The translations under genes were made by a program, and so were the position numbers. The notes below the pieces were generated by a model that had not been told where the DNA came from, searched no databases, and saw only the letters and a list, made by a program, of their open reading frames with translations. Of a stretch of DNA of 64,000 nt, positions 29,538-39,106 are shown piece by piece (position 1 is the first letter of the stretch; the number at the start of each line of letters is the position of its first letter). The stretch is from Pseudomonas entomophila (GTDB lineage Bacteria; Pseudomonadota; Gammaproteobacteria; Pseudomonadales; Pseudomonadaceae). The stretch lies in the NCBI RefSeq assembly GCF_029193575.1, contig NZ_JARGCS010000032.1, positions 1 to 64,000 of the forward strand. The letters are read 5' to 3'.

Positions 29538-30218
29538 ATGCCTCGCGTACTGACCATTGAAGACGACGCCGTCACCGGCCAGGAAATCGTCGCTGAACTG
29601 TCCAGCCATGGCCTGGACGTGGATTGGGCCGACAATGGCCGCGAAGGCCTGGCCAAGGCGATTGCCGGTGGTTACGACCTGATCACCGTGGACCGCATGC
29701 TGCCGGAAGTCGATGGCCTGACCATCGTCACCACCCTGCGCAGCCTGAAGATCGCCACCCCCATCCTGATGATCAGCGCCCTCTCCGACGTCGACGAACG
29801 GGTACGCGGCCTGCGCGCCGGCGGCGATGACTACCTGACCAAACCGTTCGCCTCCGACGAGATGGCCGCGCGCGTCGAGGTGCTATTGCGGCGCAACAGC
29901 GTGCCGATGACCCAAACCCGCTTACAGGTCGCCGACCTGGAACTGGACCTGATCAGCCATGAGGCCCGCCGCGGCGACAACAGCCTCAACCTGCTGCCCA
30001 CCGAGTACAAGCTGCTGGAATACCTGATGCGCCACTCCGGCCAGGTGATCACCCGCATGATGATCTTCGAGGAAGTCTGGGGTTACCACTTCGACCCCGG
30101 CACCAACCTGATCGACGTGCACATCGGCCGCCTGCGCAAGAAGATCGACCCGCCCGGGCAGACACCGCTGATCCGTACCGTACGGGGCTCCGGCTATGCC
30201 ATTGCCGAACCCGTCTAA
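29538..30218 (+). CDS. OmpR-family response regulator
   Basis: A 226-residue regulator. The receiver domain has acidic pair EDD at residues 8-10, phospho-Asp in ITVDRMLPEVDG and Lys in LTKPFAS. The C-terminal winged helix carries LLPTEYKLLEYLMRHSGQV and HIGRLRKKIDPPG...VRGSGYAI. It overlaps the next kinase gene by 23 bases and must form a pair with it. It resembles the CzcR/CopR-like group, but the stimulus is not evident. The start has AGGAACC upstream. Confidence 0.9.
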   Translation: MPRVLTIEDDAVTGQEIVAELSSHGLDVDWADNGREGLAKAIAGGYDLITVDRMLPEVDGLTIVTTLRSLKIATPILMISALSDVDERVRGLRAGGDDYLTKPFASDEMAARVEVLLRRNSVPMTQTRLQVADLELDLISHEARRGDNSLNLLPTEYKLLEYLMRHSGQVITRMMIFEEVWGYHFDPGTNLIDVHIGRLRKKIDPPGQTPLIRTVRGSGYAIAEPV

Positions 30219-31575
30219 GGGCTGGAGCTCTTCGACCAGCCGCCTGCTGGCACTGTACAGTTTCCTGTTCGTGGCCTGGAGCAGCATCCTCATGGGGGTG
30301 CTGTACTTCGAGGTCTCCAGCTACCTGAACAAGCTCACGCGCCACTCCATGCTGCAACGCCAGCACCTGTTCACCCACATGACCGGCAAGCAGCTGGACG
30401 ACGCACTGATCGCCAGCCAAGCCTTCGAGGAGCGCAGCTTCGACGCCTACGGCCTGTTCGACGCGCAGCTCAACCCCATCGGCGGGCGCATCCGCGCGAT
30501 CCCGTCGGAACTGGGCCTGGACGGCAAGATCCACGAACTCAAGCGCTGCCTCGACGCCGACGACCCGCGCCTGCCGCCGGACAGCTGCGACGCGGTGGCG
30601 ATCCACATCCCGGATGGGCGCTGGCTGGTGTTGGTGCGCGACAACGGCTCGTTGTTCGTGGTCACGCGGATCATCCTGCATGCCCTGCTCTGGGGCATCT
30701 CGCTGACCCTGATCCCCGGTTTCGCCGGCTGGTACCTGCTGCGCCGTCGCCCGCTCAAGCGCATCCGCGCAGTGCAGGCCAGCGCCGAACTGATCGTCGC
30801 CGGCGACCTCACCCACCGCCTGCCGCTGTCGGCACGGCGCGACGAGCTGGACATGCTCGCAGCCATCGTCAATGCCATGCTCGACCGCATCGAGCGGTTG
30901 ATGCACGAGGTCAAGGGCGTGTGCGACAACATCGCCCATGACCTGCGCACCCCGCTGACCCGCCTGCGCGCCCAGCTCTACCGCATCCGCCAGCAGAGCG
31001 GCGCGAACTCGCCGGAGGCCGAGGCGCTGGACCAGGCCATCGGCGAGACCGACACACTGATGGCGCGCTTCCGCGGCCTGCTGCGCATCAGCGAGCTGGA
31101 AGACCGCCAACGCCGCGCCGGCTTCGTCGAACTCGACCCGCATGCGTTGCTGGCCGAGCTGCACGACTTCTACCTGCCACTGGCCGAAGATGGCGGTATT
31201 CGCCTGTCGCTGGAGCAGCCGACGCACTTGCCGGCGCTGCACGGTGACCGTGAGCTGCTGTTCGAGGCGCTGGCCAACCTGGTAGGCAACGGCATCAAGT
31301 TCACCCCCGAGGGTGGCCAAGTGCGGGTCCGGGCGCTGCAAGACGACAGCGGCGTGCACATTTCGGTGGAGGATAGCGGGCCGGGGATTCCCGAGGAGGA
31401 GCGCGCAGCGGTGTTGAAGCGCTTCTACCGCAGCGAGGAAGGCCATCGCCACCCGGGGTTCGGGCTGGGGCTGTCGATCGTCGCGGCGATCGTCGACCTG
31501 CATGGCTTCAGGCTGGAGGTAGGAGCCAGCGAGCTGGGCGGGGCCAAGTTGGTCCTGCACTGCGCGGTGGCCTGA
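30196..31575 (+). CDS. Membrane sensor histidine kinase
   Basis: A 459-residue kinase, partner of the overlapping response regulator. Membrane segments lie at about residues 17-40 and 157-180 and enclose a ~115-residue periplasmic sensor region that has Cys pairs (LKRCLDADD, PDSCDAV). A HAMP linker follows, then HisKA with the phospho-accepting His248 in NIAHDLRTPLTRLR. The catalytic domain carries NLVGNGIKFTPEGG, DSGPGIPEEE and GFGLGLSIV. The sensor domain was not recognised. Confidence 0.9.
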   Translation: MPLPNPSKGWSSSTSRLLALYSFLFVAWSSILMGVLYFEVSSYLNKLTRHSMLQRQHLFTHMTGKQLDDALIASQAFEERSFDAYGLFDAQLNPIGGRIRAIPSELGLDGKIHELKRCLDADDPRLPPDSCDAVAIHIPDGRWLVLVRDNGSLFVVTRIILHALLWGISLTLIPGFAGWYLLRRRPLKRIRAVQASAELIVAGDLTHRLPLSARRDELDMLAAIVNAMLDRIERLMHEVKGVCDNIAHDLRTPLTRLRAQLYRIRQQSGANSPEAEALDQAIGETDTLMARFRGLLRISELEDRQRRAGFVELDPHALLAELHDFYLPLAEDGGIRLSLEQPTHLPALHGDRELLFEALANLVGNGIKFTPEGGQVRVRALQDDSGVHISVEDSGPGIPEEERAAVLKRFYRSEEGHRHPGFGLGLSIVAAIVDLHGFRLEVGASELGGAKLVLHCAVA

Positions 31576-31578
31576 AAG

Positions 31579-31668
31579 CATCGCGGGGCGAGCCCGCTCC
31601 CACAAGTTCGGCGCCGTGCTCAATGAGGGCGTAGAAACCAGTGGGAGCGGGCTTGCCCCGCGATTGGG
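31579..31668. repeat. REP pair (inverted)
   Basis: CATCGCGGGGCGAGCCCGCTC and the inverted GAGCGGGCTTGCCCCGCGAT bracket about 45 bases between the convergent kinase and cysS genes. Confidence 0.85.
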
Positions 31669-31693
31669 CTGCAGCGCAGCCCGCTTGTGCGAA

Positions 31694-33076
31694 TCAGTCA
31701 GCCAAACGCCAGGTCGTCGCGCCCTTGCTGTCTTCCAGCACCACGCCCATCGCGGTCAGCTGGTCGCGAATCCGGTCGGACTCGCCCCAGTTCTTGTCCG
31801 CACGCGCCTGCAGACGCGCCTGGATCAATGCCTCGACCTCGGCCGCATCGACCTTGCCTTCAGCGCCGGCACGCAGGAAGTCATCAGCCTCCAGTTGCAG
31901 CACGCCCAGCACATCCCCCAACTCGCGCAAGCGCCCTGCCAGGCCAGCGGCGGCCTCAGGGTCGCTGTCGCGCAGGCGGTTGATCTCACGCACCAGGTCG
32001 AACAGCACGGCGCAGGCTTCTGGCGTGCCGAAGTCGTCGTTCATCGCCACGCTGAAGCGCTCGACGAACGCCTCGCCGCCCTTGGCCTCCACCCGCGGCA
32101 GGCCACGCAGCGCATGGTAGAACCGCTCCAGCGCACCCTTGGCATCACGCAGGCTGTCTTCGGAGTAGTTGATCGCACTGCGGTAGTGGCTGGCCACCAG
32201 CAGGTAGCGCACCACCTCCGGGTGGTACTTGTCGAGCACGTCGCGGATGGTGAAGAAGTTGTTCAACGACTTGGACATCTTCTCGCCATTGATGCGGATC
32301 ATGCCGCAGTGCATCCAGGCATTGGCGTAAGGCTTGCCGGTCGCCGCCTCGCTCTGGGCGATTTCGTTCTCGTGGTGCGGGAACTCCAGGTCGCTGCCGC
32401 CACCATGGATGTCGAAGCTTTCGCCCAGGCAGCAGGTGGACATCACCGAGCACTCGATATGCCAACCCGGGCGCCCCGGGCCCCACGGTGAATCCCAGTA
32501 CGGCTCGCCGGGCTTGACGCCTTTCCACAGGACGAAGTCGAGCGGGTCCTGCTTGGCCTCGTCGACCTCGATGCGGGCACCGATGCGCAAGTCTTCGATC
32601 TTCTTGCGCGACAGCTTGCCGTAGCCGACGAACTTGCCGACCCGGTAATACACGTCGCCATTGCCCGGCGCGTAGGCGTAGCCTTTGTCGATCAGGGTCT
32701 GGATCATCGCGTGCATGCCCGCGATGTGGTCGGTGGCACGCGGTTCCTGGTCCGGCTTGAGGATGTTCAGGCGGCGCTCATCCTCGTGCATCGCCTCGAT
32801 CATACGGGCGGTCAGCGCGTCGAACGACTCGCCGTTCTCGTTGGCCCGGTTGATGATCTTGTCGTCGATGTCGGTGATGTTGCGCACGTAGGTCAGGTCA
32901 TAACCACTCTTGCGCAGCCAGCGGGTGACCAGGTCGAAGGCCACCATGCTGCGGCCGTGGCCCAGGTGGCAGTAGTCGTACACGGTCATGCCGCACACGT
33001 ACATGCGCACCTTGTTGCCGTCCAGCGGTTTGAAGACTTCCTTGGCCTTGCTCAGGGTGTTGTAGATGGTAAGCAC
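31694..33076 (-). CDS. cysS: Cysteinyl-tRNA synthetase
   Basis: A 460-residue class I synthetase. It shows the zinc-ligand Cys in [15 protein letters not shown] with the HIGH-type motif (HLGH), [28 protein letters not shown] and the KMSKS motif in [11 protein letters not shown]. Length is standard. It is 9 bases downstream of glnS on the same strand, so the two synthetases probably share a transcript. Confidence 0.98.
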   Translation of the reverse strand: MLTIYNTLSKAKEVFKPLDGNKVRMYVCGMTVYDYCHLGHGRSMVAFDLVTRWLRKSGYDLTYVRNITDIDDKIINRANENGESFDALTARMIEAMHEDERRLNILKPDQEPRATDHIAGMHAMIQTLIDKGYAYAPGNGDVYYRVGKFVGYGKLSRKKIEDLRIGARIEVDEAKQDPLDFVLWKGVKPGEPYWDSPWGPGRPGWHIECSVMSTCCLGESFDIHGGGSDLEFPHHENEIAQSEAATGKPYANAWMHCGMIRINGEKMSKSLNNFFTIRDVLDKYHPEVVRYLLVASHYRSAINYSEDSLRDAKGALERFYHALRGLPRVEAKGGEAFVERFSVAMNDDFGTPEACAVLFDLVREINRLRDSDPEAAAGLAGRLRELGDVLGVLQLEADDFLRAGAEGKVDAAEVEALIQARLQARADKNWGESDRIRDQLTAMGVVLEDSKGATTWRLAD

Positions 33077-33085
33077 GAGGATTCC

Positions 33086-34786
33086 TTAGCTGCCCCACGA
33101 ATCGCGCAGGGTCACGGTGCGGTTGAACACCGGGCGACCCGGCTGGCTGTCCTTCAGGTCGGCGCAGAAGTAGCCTTCGCGCTCGAACTGGAAGCGGTCT
33201 TCGGGCTGGGCCTGGCCCAGCGAAGGTTCGGCCCGACAACCACGCAGCACCTGCAGCGACTCGGGATTGATGTTATCCAGGAAGCTGCCACCCTCCTCGG
33301 CCTTCTCCGGGTTCGGCGAGCGGAACAGGCGGTCGTACAGGCGCACTTCGCACTCGACGCTGCCCTCGGCCGGCACCCAGTGGATCACACCCTTGACCTT
33401 GCGGCCCTCGGGGTTCTTGCCCAGGGTATCGGCGTCGTACGAGCAGCGCAGCTCGACGATATTGCCCTCGGCGTCCTTGATCGCTTCATCGGCGCGAATC
33501 ACGTAGCTGCCACGCAGGCGCACCTCGCCGTTCGGCTCCAGGCGCTTGTAGCCCTTGGGCGGCTCTTCCATGAAGTCGTCACGGTCGATGTACAACTCAC
33601 GGGCGAATGGCAGCACACGCACGCCCATGTCTTCCTTCGGGTGGCGCGGCAGTTCGAGCTGCTCGACCTGGCCCTCGGGGTAGTTGGTGATCACCACCTT
33701 CAGCGGGCGCAGCACGCACATGGCGCGTGGCGCGGTGCGGTCGAGGTCGTCACGGATGCTGAACTCGAGCATCGACATGTCGACCACGCCGTCGGAACGG
33801 TTGGTGCCGATCATTTCGCAGAAGTTGCGGATCGACGCCGGGGTGTAGCCGCGGCGGCGGTAGCCGGAGAGGGTCGACATGCGCGGGTCGTCCCAGCCTT
33901 CGACGTGCTGCTCGTCGACCAGTTGCTTGAGCTTGCGCTTGGAGGTGATGGTGTAGTTCAGGTTCAGGCGGCTGAACTCGTACTGACGCGGGTGCGCCGG
34001 CACCGGCAGGTTGTCCAGGAACCAGTCGTACAGCGGGCGATGACCTTCGAACTCCAGGGTGCAGATGGAGTGGGTGATGCCCTCGATGGCATCGGACTGG
34101 CCGTGGGTGAAGTCGTAGTTGGGGTAGATGCACCACTTGTCACCGGTCTGGTGGTGGTGGGCATGGCGGATGCGGTAGAGGATCGGGTCGCGCAGGTTCA
34201 TGTTCGGCGAGGCCATGTCGATCTTGGCGCGCAGCACGCGCTCGCCATCCTTGAACTCGCCGGCCTTCATGCGCGCGAACAGGTCGAGGTTGTCCTCCAC
34301 GCCACGCTCGCGGAACGGGCTGTTCTTGCCTGGCTCGGTCAGGCTGCCGCGGTATTCCTTGGCCTGCTCGGGGGTGAGGTCGCAGACGTAGGCCTTGCCG
34401 CGTTTGATCAGTTCCACGGCCCAATCGTGCAACTGGTCGAAGTAGTCCGAGGCAAAGCGCACCGGGCCGGCCCACTCGAAGCCCAGCCATTTGACGTCGC
34501 GCTGGATCGCGTCGATGTACTCCTGGTCTTCCTTGGCCGGATTGGTGTCATCGAAACGCAGGTGGCAGGCCCCCCCGAACTCCTGGGCCAGGCCGAAGTT
34601 GACGCAGATCGACTTGGCATGGCCGATGTGCAGGTAACCATTGGGCTCCGGCGGGAAACGGGTGACGATGGCGCTATGCTTGCCCGCGTCCAGGTCGGCC
34701 TGGACGATCGGCCGCAGGAAGTTCACAGGGACGGCGGGGGCGCCTTTGGCTGCGGCGTTGGGCGCGTTGTCGGTGGGCTTGCTCAT
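33086..34786 (-). CDS. glnS: Glutaminyl-tRNA synthetase
   Basis: A 566-residue class I synthetase. The HIGH motif is in [14 protein letters not shown], then [27 protein letters not shown], and a KMSKS-equivalent [10 protein letters not shown]. The C-terminal anticodon-binding beta-barrels are complete. It is divergent from ppiB, with a 247-base intergenic gap that contains no other gene I can support. Confidence 0.98.
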   Translation of the reverse strand: MSKPTDNAPNAAAKGAPAVPVNFLRPIVQADLDAGKHSAIVTRFPPEPNGYLHIGHAKSICVNFGLAQEFGGACHLRFDDTNPAKEDQEYIDAIQRDVKWLGFEWAGPVRFASDYFDQLHDWAVELIKRGKAYVCDLTPEQAKEYRGSLTEPGKNSPFRERGVEDNLDLFARMKAGEFKDGERVLRAKIDMASPNMNLRDPILYRIRHAHHHQTGDKWCIYPNYDFTHGQSDAIEGITHSICTLEFEGHRPLYDWFLDNLPVPAHPRQYEFSRLNLNYTITSKRKLKQLVDEQHVEGWDDPRMSTLSGYRRRGYTPASIRNFCEMIGTNRSDGVVDMSMLEFSIRDDLDRTAPRAMCVLRPLKVVITNYPEGQVEQLELPRHPKEDMGVRVLPFARELYIDRDDFMEEPPKGYKRLEPNGEVRLRGSYVIRADEAIKDAEGNIVELRCSYDADTLGKNPEGRKVKGVIHWVPAEGSVECEVRLYDRLFRSPNPEKAEEGGSFLDNINPESLQVLRGCRAEPSLGQAQPEDRFQFEREGYFCADLKDSQPGRPVFNRTVTLRDSWGS

Positions 34787-35033
34787 AAGATCCTTGAATG
34801 CTGGTCTTCAGCCTGGGTAGGCCGATTGAATCAAAGGGCCTATCATAGCCGAAGCAGTCAAGCTGCTGACAGCCGGGCACCGACAAACTGGCGCGATTTC
34901 TCGCAGCCTGCCGGTGCAACCTGGCAGAATGGCCGCCGCGCGCCCTGCGTCGCCGCCGCCGAATCCCGCGCGAGGTGGCCGCGAGCGACCTGCGCACCCG
35001 ATTCCCGTATGCCTTGAAAGAGCGAATTCCAGC

Positions 35034-35534
35034 ATGTCCAAAGTCAAACTGAGCACCAACCACGGCGACATCATCCTGCAACTGGACGCCGAGAAGGCCC
35101 CGAAAACCACCGAGAACTTCGTTCAGTACGTCAAGGAAGGCCACTACGACGGCACCGTCTTCCACCGCGTGATCAACAACTTCATGATCCAGGGTGGCGG
35201 TTTCGAGGCTGGCATGAAGCAGAAGCCAACCCGTTCGCCGATCCAGAACGAAGCCGACAACGGCCTGAAGAACGCCAAGTACACCGTCGCCATGGCTCGC
35301 ACCATGGAGCCGCACTCGGCTTCGGCGCAGTTCTTCATCAACGTCGCCGACAACGACTTCCTCAACCACAGCGGCAAGAACGTCCAGGGCTGGGGCTACG
35401 CGGTGTTCGGCGAAGTGATCGAAGGCCGTGAAGTGGTCGACGCGATCAAGGGCGTCAAGACCGCTTCGAAAGCCGGCCACCAGGACGTACCGGCCGAGGA
35501 CGTGATCATCGAGAAAGCCGAGATCATTGAGTGA
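35034..35534 (+). CDS. ppiB: Cyclophilin-type peptidyl-prolyl cis-trans isomerase B
   Basis: A 166-residue cytoplasmic cyclophilin with no signal peptide. Active-site motifs [15 protein letters not shown] (Arg/Phe/Gln) and [16 protein letters not shown] are intact. It accelerates proline isomerisation in folding proteins. It overlaps lpxH by four bases (GTGA), the conserved ppiB-lpxH pair of gammaproteobacteria. Confidence 0.97.
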   Translation: MSKVKLSTNHGDIILQLDAEKAPKTTENFVQYVKEGHYDGTVFHRVINNFMIQGGGFEAGMKQKPTRSPIQNEADNGLKNAKYTVAMARTMEPHSASAQFFINVADNDFLNHSGKNVQGWGYAVFGEVIEGREVVDAIKGVKTASKAGHQDVPAEDVIIEKAEIIE

Positions 35535-36253
35535 TCCTGCTGATCTCCGATCTGCATTTGCAAGAAGAGCGCCCGGACATTACCCGGGCGTTTCTTGATC
35601 TGCTCGACGGCCGCGCGCGCCATGCCAGGGCGCTTTACATTCTTGGCGATTTCTTCGAAGCGTGGATTGGCGACGACGCCATGACGCCATTTCAGCAATC
35701 GATCTGCCAGGCCCTGCGGCAGTTGTCGGACAGCGGCACGGCGATCTACCTGATGCATGGCAACCGAGACTTCCTGATCGGCCAGGCGTTTTGCAAGGCG
35801 GCCGGCTGTACCCTGCTGGACGACCCGAGCGTGGTCGAGCTGGGTGGCGAGCCAGTATTGCTGATGCATGGCGACACCCTGTGTACTCGCGACGTCGGCT
35901 ACATGAAGCTGCGCCGCTACCTGCGCCATCCGTTGACCTTGTGGATCCTGCGGCACCTGCCGCTGGCCACGCGGCAGAAACTGGCGCGCAAGCTGCGCAG
36001 CGAAAGTGCCACGCAGGTGCGCATGAAGAACACCGAGATCGTCGACGTCACCCCCGATGAAGTCCCCAAGGTAATGGCTGAGCATGGGGTTCGCACCCTC
36101 GTCCATGGCCATACCCATCGGCCGGCGATCCACAAGCTGGTGGTCGACGAGCACCCCGCACGGCGAATTGTCCTGGGTGACTGGGACCGCCGCGGCTGGG
36201 CGTTGCAGGTGGATGAGCAGGGCTTCCAGCTAGCGCCTTTCGAATTCTCCTGA
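35531..36253 (+). CDS. lpxH: UDP-2,3-diacylglucosamine hydrolase LpxH
   Basis: A 240-residue calcineurin-like phosphoesterase that removes UMP to make lipid X in lipid A synthesis. Mn-binding motifs are [37 protein letters not shown] and VHGHTHRP. Translation starts at GTG, overlapping the ppiB stop (GTGA), so it is coupled to ppiB. Confidence 0.97.
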   Translation: MILLISDLHLQEERPDITRAFLDLLDGRARHARALYILGDFFEAWIGDDAMTPFQQSICQALRQLSDSGTAIYLMHGNRDFLIGQAFCKAAGCTLLDDPSVVELGGEPVLLMHGDTLCTRDVGYMKLRRYLRHPLTLWILRHLPLATRQKLARKLRSESATQVRMKNTEIVDVTPDEVPKVMAEHGVRTLVHGHTHRPAIHKLVVDEHPARRIVLGDWDRRGWALQVDEQGFQLAPFEFS

Positions 36254-36267
36254 CGACCGCACCGACC

Positions 36268-36302
36268 TCATCGCGGGCGGCGATCCGTCTTGCCCCGCGA
36301 TG
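36268..36302. repeat. REP unit (degenerate palindrome)
   Basis: CATCGCGGGCGGCGA and TCTTGCCCCGCGATG form an imperfect hairpin just after lpxH. Confidence 0.65.
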
Positions 36303-36324
36303 CCCCTCCCCCTCCCCCTCCCCC
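36303..36324. repeat. Four-fold C-tract repeat (G-quadruplex candidate on minus strand)
   Basis: CCCC-T-CCCCC-T-CCCCC-T-CCCCC: four runs of 4-5 C separated by a single T. The minus strand reads as four G-runs with single-A loops, a textbook intrastrand G-quadruplex pattern. Confidence 0.8.
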
Positions 36325-36373
36325 GATCCTTCCCCGCCCCCGGATGAAATTTTACGGTTTCACCCCCGTTGCA

Positions 36374-36404
36374 ACGTCTTGAAAGAGACGTGTCAGATTT
36401 TTTT
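36374..36404 (+). terminator. Possible hairpin with T-run upstream of the Fur-like gene
   Basis: ACGTCT and AGACGT form a 6-bp stem with a TGAAAG loop; a run of seven T follows 6 bases later. It could end lpxH transcription or act as a leader element. The stem is short and the T-run is displaced. Confidence 0.35.
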
Positions 36405-36494
36405 CACCCGGCACTGCAGTTTTGCCGCGCTCATTCGTCCTAGTAGGTGAGCCATCTCATGATCTCCGGACAGTCCACGAAAAGGAGCGTTCAT

Positions 36495-36869
36495 ATGCAC
36501 AACCCGCAACCCTCGCTGCAGAGCGGGCGTACCCTGGGCAAGGAGCCTTCGGGGCAGGTCGCAGGTACGGAAGAACGGATCGGCAACGAGCAGATCCGCG
36601 AGCTGCTGCGCGCCTATGGCCTGCGCACCAGCCTGATCCGCCTAAAAGTCATCGATGCCCTGCACAGCGCCGACCGCAACGGGCGCAGCATCGGCGTGCG
36701 CGGCGTGCATGCGCAATTGGAGCAACTGGATATCCCGCTGTCGTTCCTGAGCGTGCGTGAAGTGCTCAAGCGGCTGTGCGTGGAGGGGGTGATCAGCCTG
36801 GGCAGCGACAAGTGCTATAGCCTGCAACCCCAGGCCCGGGCTGTACTGGAGCAAGGCCCCGGGCGTTGA
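36495..36869 (+). CDS. Small Fur-like winged-helix regulator
   Basis: A 124-residue protein. Residues ~35-110 read like the DNA-binding half of a Fur-family protein: IRELLRAYGLRTSLIRLKVIDALH, then SIGVRGVHAQLEQLDIPLSFLSVREVLKRLCVEGVI. The Fur metal-binding and dimerisation half (HHxHxxC, Cys pairs) is absent; only one Cys occurs in each of LCVEG and DKCYS. The ATG at 36495 follows AAAGGAG and is clearly the start. It is a probable transcription factor, but metal sensing is unlikely as the ligands are missing. Confidence 0.7.
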   Translation: MHNPQPSLQSGRTLGKEPSGQVAGTEERIGNEQIRELLRAYGLRTSLIRLKVIDALHSADRNGRSIGVRGVHAQLEQLDIPLSFLSVREVLKRLCVEGVISLGSDKCYSLQPQARAVLEQGPGR

Positions 36870-36875
36870 AGCCAT

Positions 36876-36897
36876 GGCCGGCCAGGGCTGGCCGGCC
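36876..36897. terminator. Palindromic hairpin between convergent genes
   Basis: GGCCGGCCAG and CTGGCCGGCC form a perfect 10-bp stem with a minimal loop. It lies in the 36 bases between the Fur-like gene and the convergent small membrane-protein gene. No T-run follows on either side. Confidence 0.6.
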
Positions 36898-36905
36898 GGT
36901 GAAGG

Positions 36906-37094
36906 TCACGACTTGACCTTGCGCCGCAGGATGCCGTTGATCACGACGACGACCACGGCAATGCCGATGGCCAGGTACTGGAACGTCTGCTCACTGATCG
37001 TGCCCTGGCGCTGCAAGTAGCTCAGGCCGAACATCACGCCCATCATCACGACGATGATCAGGATCGAATACTTGAAGCGCTGCATGTGAGTCAT
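36906..37094 (-). CDS. Small two-helix membrane protein
   Basis: A 62-residue protein starting MTHMQRFKYS after a GAAGG-type ribosome site. Two hydrophobic segments (ILIIVVMMGVMFGLSYL and YLAIGIAVVVVVINGIL) are joined by a polar turn, and it ends in a basic tail RRKVKS. It is of the type widespread in pseudomonads; no function is known to me. Confidence 0.75.
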   Translation of the reverse strand: MTHMQRFKYSILIIVVMMGVMFGLSYLQRQGTISEQTFQYLAIGIAVVVVVINGILRRKVKS

Positions 37095-37242
37095 CGAAGG
37101 TTCCTTGCGACATCGGGGGCAAAAGGCTCGCGACGAGCCGCGGCCATGATACAACGCAGCTGGCATAGGCGCTGCATTTCCTGCTGAGCCGCCAGGCGAG
37201 GGGCTGAAACCATTGGGCTTTCCCACCCCATGGAGCCCAACC

Positions 37243-37701
37243 ATGCTCAAGCACATCCTGTATTGCTACCTGCTGCTGACCTCCGCCACGAGCCTGGCAC
37301 TCGATACCGCGCCCCTTACCCAACCCCAACTGCTCAGGCTAGGCAACGCCCTGGCCTACACGGCAGGCGCCAGCCAATGGCAACAACTCTGGCAACGTGT
37401 ACGCGAAACCGGCCACCTGCGCATCGAACCCGAACAACGCCACTTCACCCTGCCTCAAACGCGGCTCCCGGAACTGGCACGCCAGACCCTGGAAACCGCC
37501 GACCAAGTACTCCCCGTCAACCGTACCCAAGCGCTCTACCGCCGTGATTTCAGCCCAACGACCATAGGCCAGGTGAAGGGCCAGCCCCTGAATGCCTTCT
37601 GCCTGGTGGTCGACTGGCGCAGCCTCCCTGAAGCCATGCGCGAAAACCCACATGCCTACTTGGGCCAAGCCAGCCTGCTCGAGGCCTATCCCTGTGAGTG
37701 A
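37243..37701 (+). CDS. Secreted protein of unknown function
   Basis: A 152-residue protein with a signal peptide of about 18-20 residues (ILYCYLLLTSATSLA before LDTA). The mature part is rich in Gln and Leu, with two Cys (NAFCLVV and YPCE at the end) that could form a disulfide in the periplasm. No domain recognised. It is divergent from the small membrane protein. Confidence 0.65.
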   Translation: MLKHILYCYLLLTSATSLALDTAPLTQPQLLRLGNALAYTAGASQWQQLWQRVRETGHLRIEPEQRHFTLPQTRLPELARQTLETADQVLPVNRTQALYRRDFSPTTIGQVKGQPLNAFCLVVDWRSLPEAMRENPHAYLGQASLLEAYPCE

Positions 37702-37976
37702 GGGTAGCCCCACCCTTGGCGATACCGGATTGATCGACCGACGAAACCTCGAGGCCTGCAAGGCAATGACGGCGCGATGTCCTACGTGTGCAGCCATCGA
37801 TACCCGCGAGCATTGCTCACTCCAGGCTACAGCCGCCGTTCCGCTTGGCGCCTAGCGACCGTTTTCCCAGCTGTCCGAGAATCTAGCCACGCCACTGGCC
37901 GGCATTGGCCAGCGGCCTGGCTCTAGCGACGCAGATGCCCTGTCATCGCGCTGTCCAACCTGCGAGGAAGTCACAT
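37702..37976. other. 275-bp intergenic region upstream of the Mor-like gene
   Basis: No RNA gene, REP unit or clear promoter was seen. A Cys/His-containing frame at about 37700-37855 lacks a ribosome site and is not called. Confidence 0.3.
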
Positions 37977-38357
37977 ATGGAATTGCCCGACCTGGATCGA
38001 ATTGATATCACCCAGCTCCCGCACTCTCTCCAATCGCTGATCGAATGCATCGGCATTGAAAACGCCTACGTGCTGACCTGTACCTATGGCGGCAGGCCCA
38101 AGTACATCCCCAAGCACCGCGAACGCACCAAGCTTGCGGACATTCTCCCTGCCGAAGCCCTCGATGCGCTGATCAAGCGTTTCTCCGGCGTGGCCCTGGA
38201 GATCCCCAAGGCCGATCACTTCCAGCGCCAGCTGCGCAACCTGCAAATTCAGAAGGAAAGCGCCGACGGCCTGTCGCGCAGCTTGCTCGCCGACAAGTAC
38301 GGCCTGAGCCTGCGCCAGATCGGCAACATCCGACGCCTGGAAAACCACGCCCGTTGA
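37977..38357 (+). CDS. Mor-like transcriptional activator (phage-type HTH)
   Basis: A 126-residue protein. The C-terminal half reads as the Mor/C-type DNA-binding region of Mu-like phages: an RQLRNLQIQKESADGLSRS helix, then LLADKYGLSLRQIGNIRRLE, a trimmed HTH. The N-terminal half (LPHSLQSLIECIGIENAYVLTCTYGGRPKYIPKH) matches the Mor dimerisation region. Mor activates middle phage promoters; here no phage genes are near. It lies 47 bases upstream of two DUF2589 genes and probably controls them. The ATG at 37977 follows GAGGAAG. Confidence 0.75.
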   Translation: MELPDLDRIDITQLPHSLQSLIECIGIENAYVLTCTYGGRPKYIPKHRERTKLADILPAEALDALIKRFSGVALEIPKADHFQRQLRNLQIQKESADGLSRSLLADKYGLSLRQIGNIRRLENHAR

Positions 38358-38404
38358 AGGCACCCACCCTGCGCAACCTCCCGCAACGATAAAGAGACGC
38401 CCCC

Positions 38405-39037
38405 ATGACTACAATCGACAATAACCTGATCGGCTCCGTCATCAACGCCTTACCCATGGACCGCATGATCGCCGCCCCTTTGCAAGCGATGATCGATGCA
38501 CAGGTGACGGCCAGCAAATCCTACGCCGACTTCCTGCTGAACGTCTGCATCAAGGACGGCAAGGCCACCGCGATCGAATTCAATTACGAAGAAACGCTGG
38601 TGGACGAACAGGGCCAGACTACCGGCACGGTCACGCGCAAGATGCAGATCCCGCTGATGGCGGCGATCACCCACCCCAACATCTGCATCGAGGAAGGCAA
38701 GGTGGAGTTCGAGCTGACCATCAGCCAGATGGCCGAAAGCACCACCGCCACCAATCTCGGCGGCGAAGCGGCAGGCTCCCTCGGTTGGGGGCCGTTCAAG
38801 CTCAACGTCAAAGCCAGTGCCAGCCACAAGTCGGAACAAACCCGCAAGACCGACACCCGTGCACGCTACGCCTTCAACACCATGGTACGCCGCCAGGAAC
38901 CGCCAGAGGCCTTGCAGCGGGTCATGGACTTCTTGACCGATGCTGCCACCAAACCCGTTCGACTCGACGACAAGCCCGCACCCAAACTGCAGGACAAACC
39001 GCAAGACAAACCTAAGCGTGAAACACCGTCAAACTGA
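38405..39037 (+). CDS. DUF2589 family protein (1)
   Basis: A 210-residue protein of the DUF2589 family, function unknown. It begins with a helix-rich segment (VINALPMDRMIAAPLQAMIDAQVTASKSYADFL). It then has beta-rich stretches typical of the family (RKMQIPLMAAITHPNICIEEGKVEFELTIS, AAGSLGWGPFKLNVKASASHKSEQTRKTDTRARY). The tail after about residue 185 is a Lys/Pro-rich low-complexity extension with a QDKP repeat (KLQDKPQDKPK). There is no signal peptide or membrane segment. It is followed after 69 bases by a paralogue. Confidence 0.8.
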   Translation: MTTIDNNLIGSVINALPMDRMIAAPLQAMIDAQVTASKSYADFLLNVCIKDGKATAIEFNYEETLVDEQGQTTGTVTRKMQIPLMAAITHPNICIEEGKVEFELTISQMAESTTATNLGGEAAGSLGWGPFKLNVKASASHKSEQTRKTDTRARYAFNTMVRRQEPPEALQRVMDFLTDAATKPVRLDDKPAPKLQDKPQDKPKRETPSN

Positions 39038-39061
39038 GGTGCTGGATATCATCGACATGCT

Positions 39062-39080
39062 CCCCCGCCCAAGGCGGGGG
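39062..39080 (+). terminator. Hairpin between the two DUF2589 genes
   Basis: CCCCCGCC and GGCGGGGG form a perfect 8-bp stem with a CAA loop, followed by TTCCGCTTTCTT. It resembles an attenuator or a site of message processing between the paralogues. Confidence 0.5.
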
Positions 39081-39106
39081 TTCCGCTTTCTTGAGGAGCC
39101 TACCCC

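Noticed and set aside
37700..37855. Short Cys-containing frame (MTARCPTCAA) after the secreted protein at 37243-37701
   Set aside because: The CPTC pair suggested a small zinc-binding protein, but there is no ribosome site and codon use is poor.
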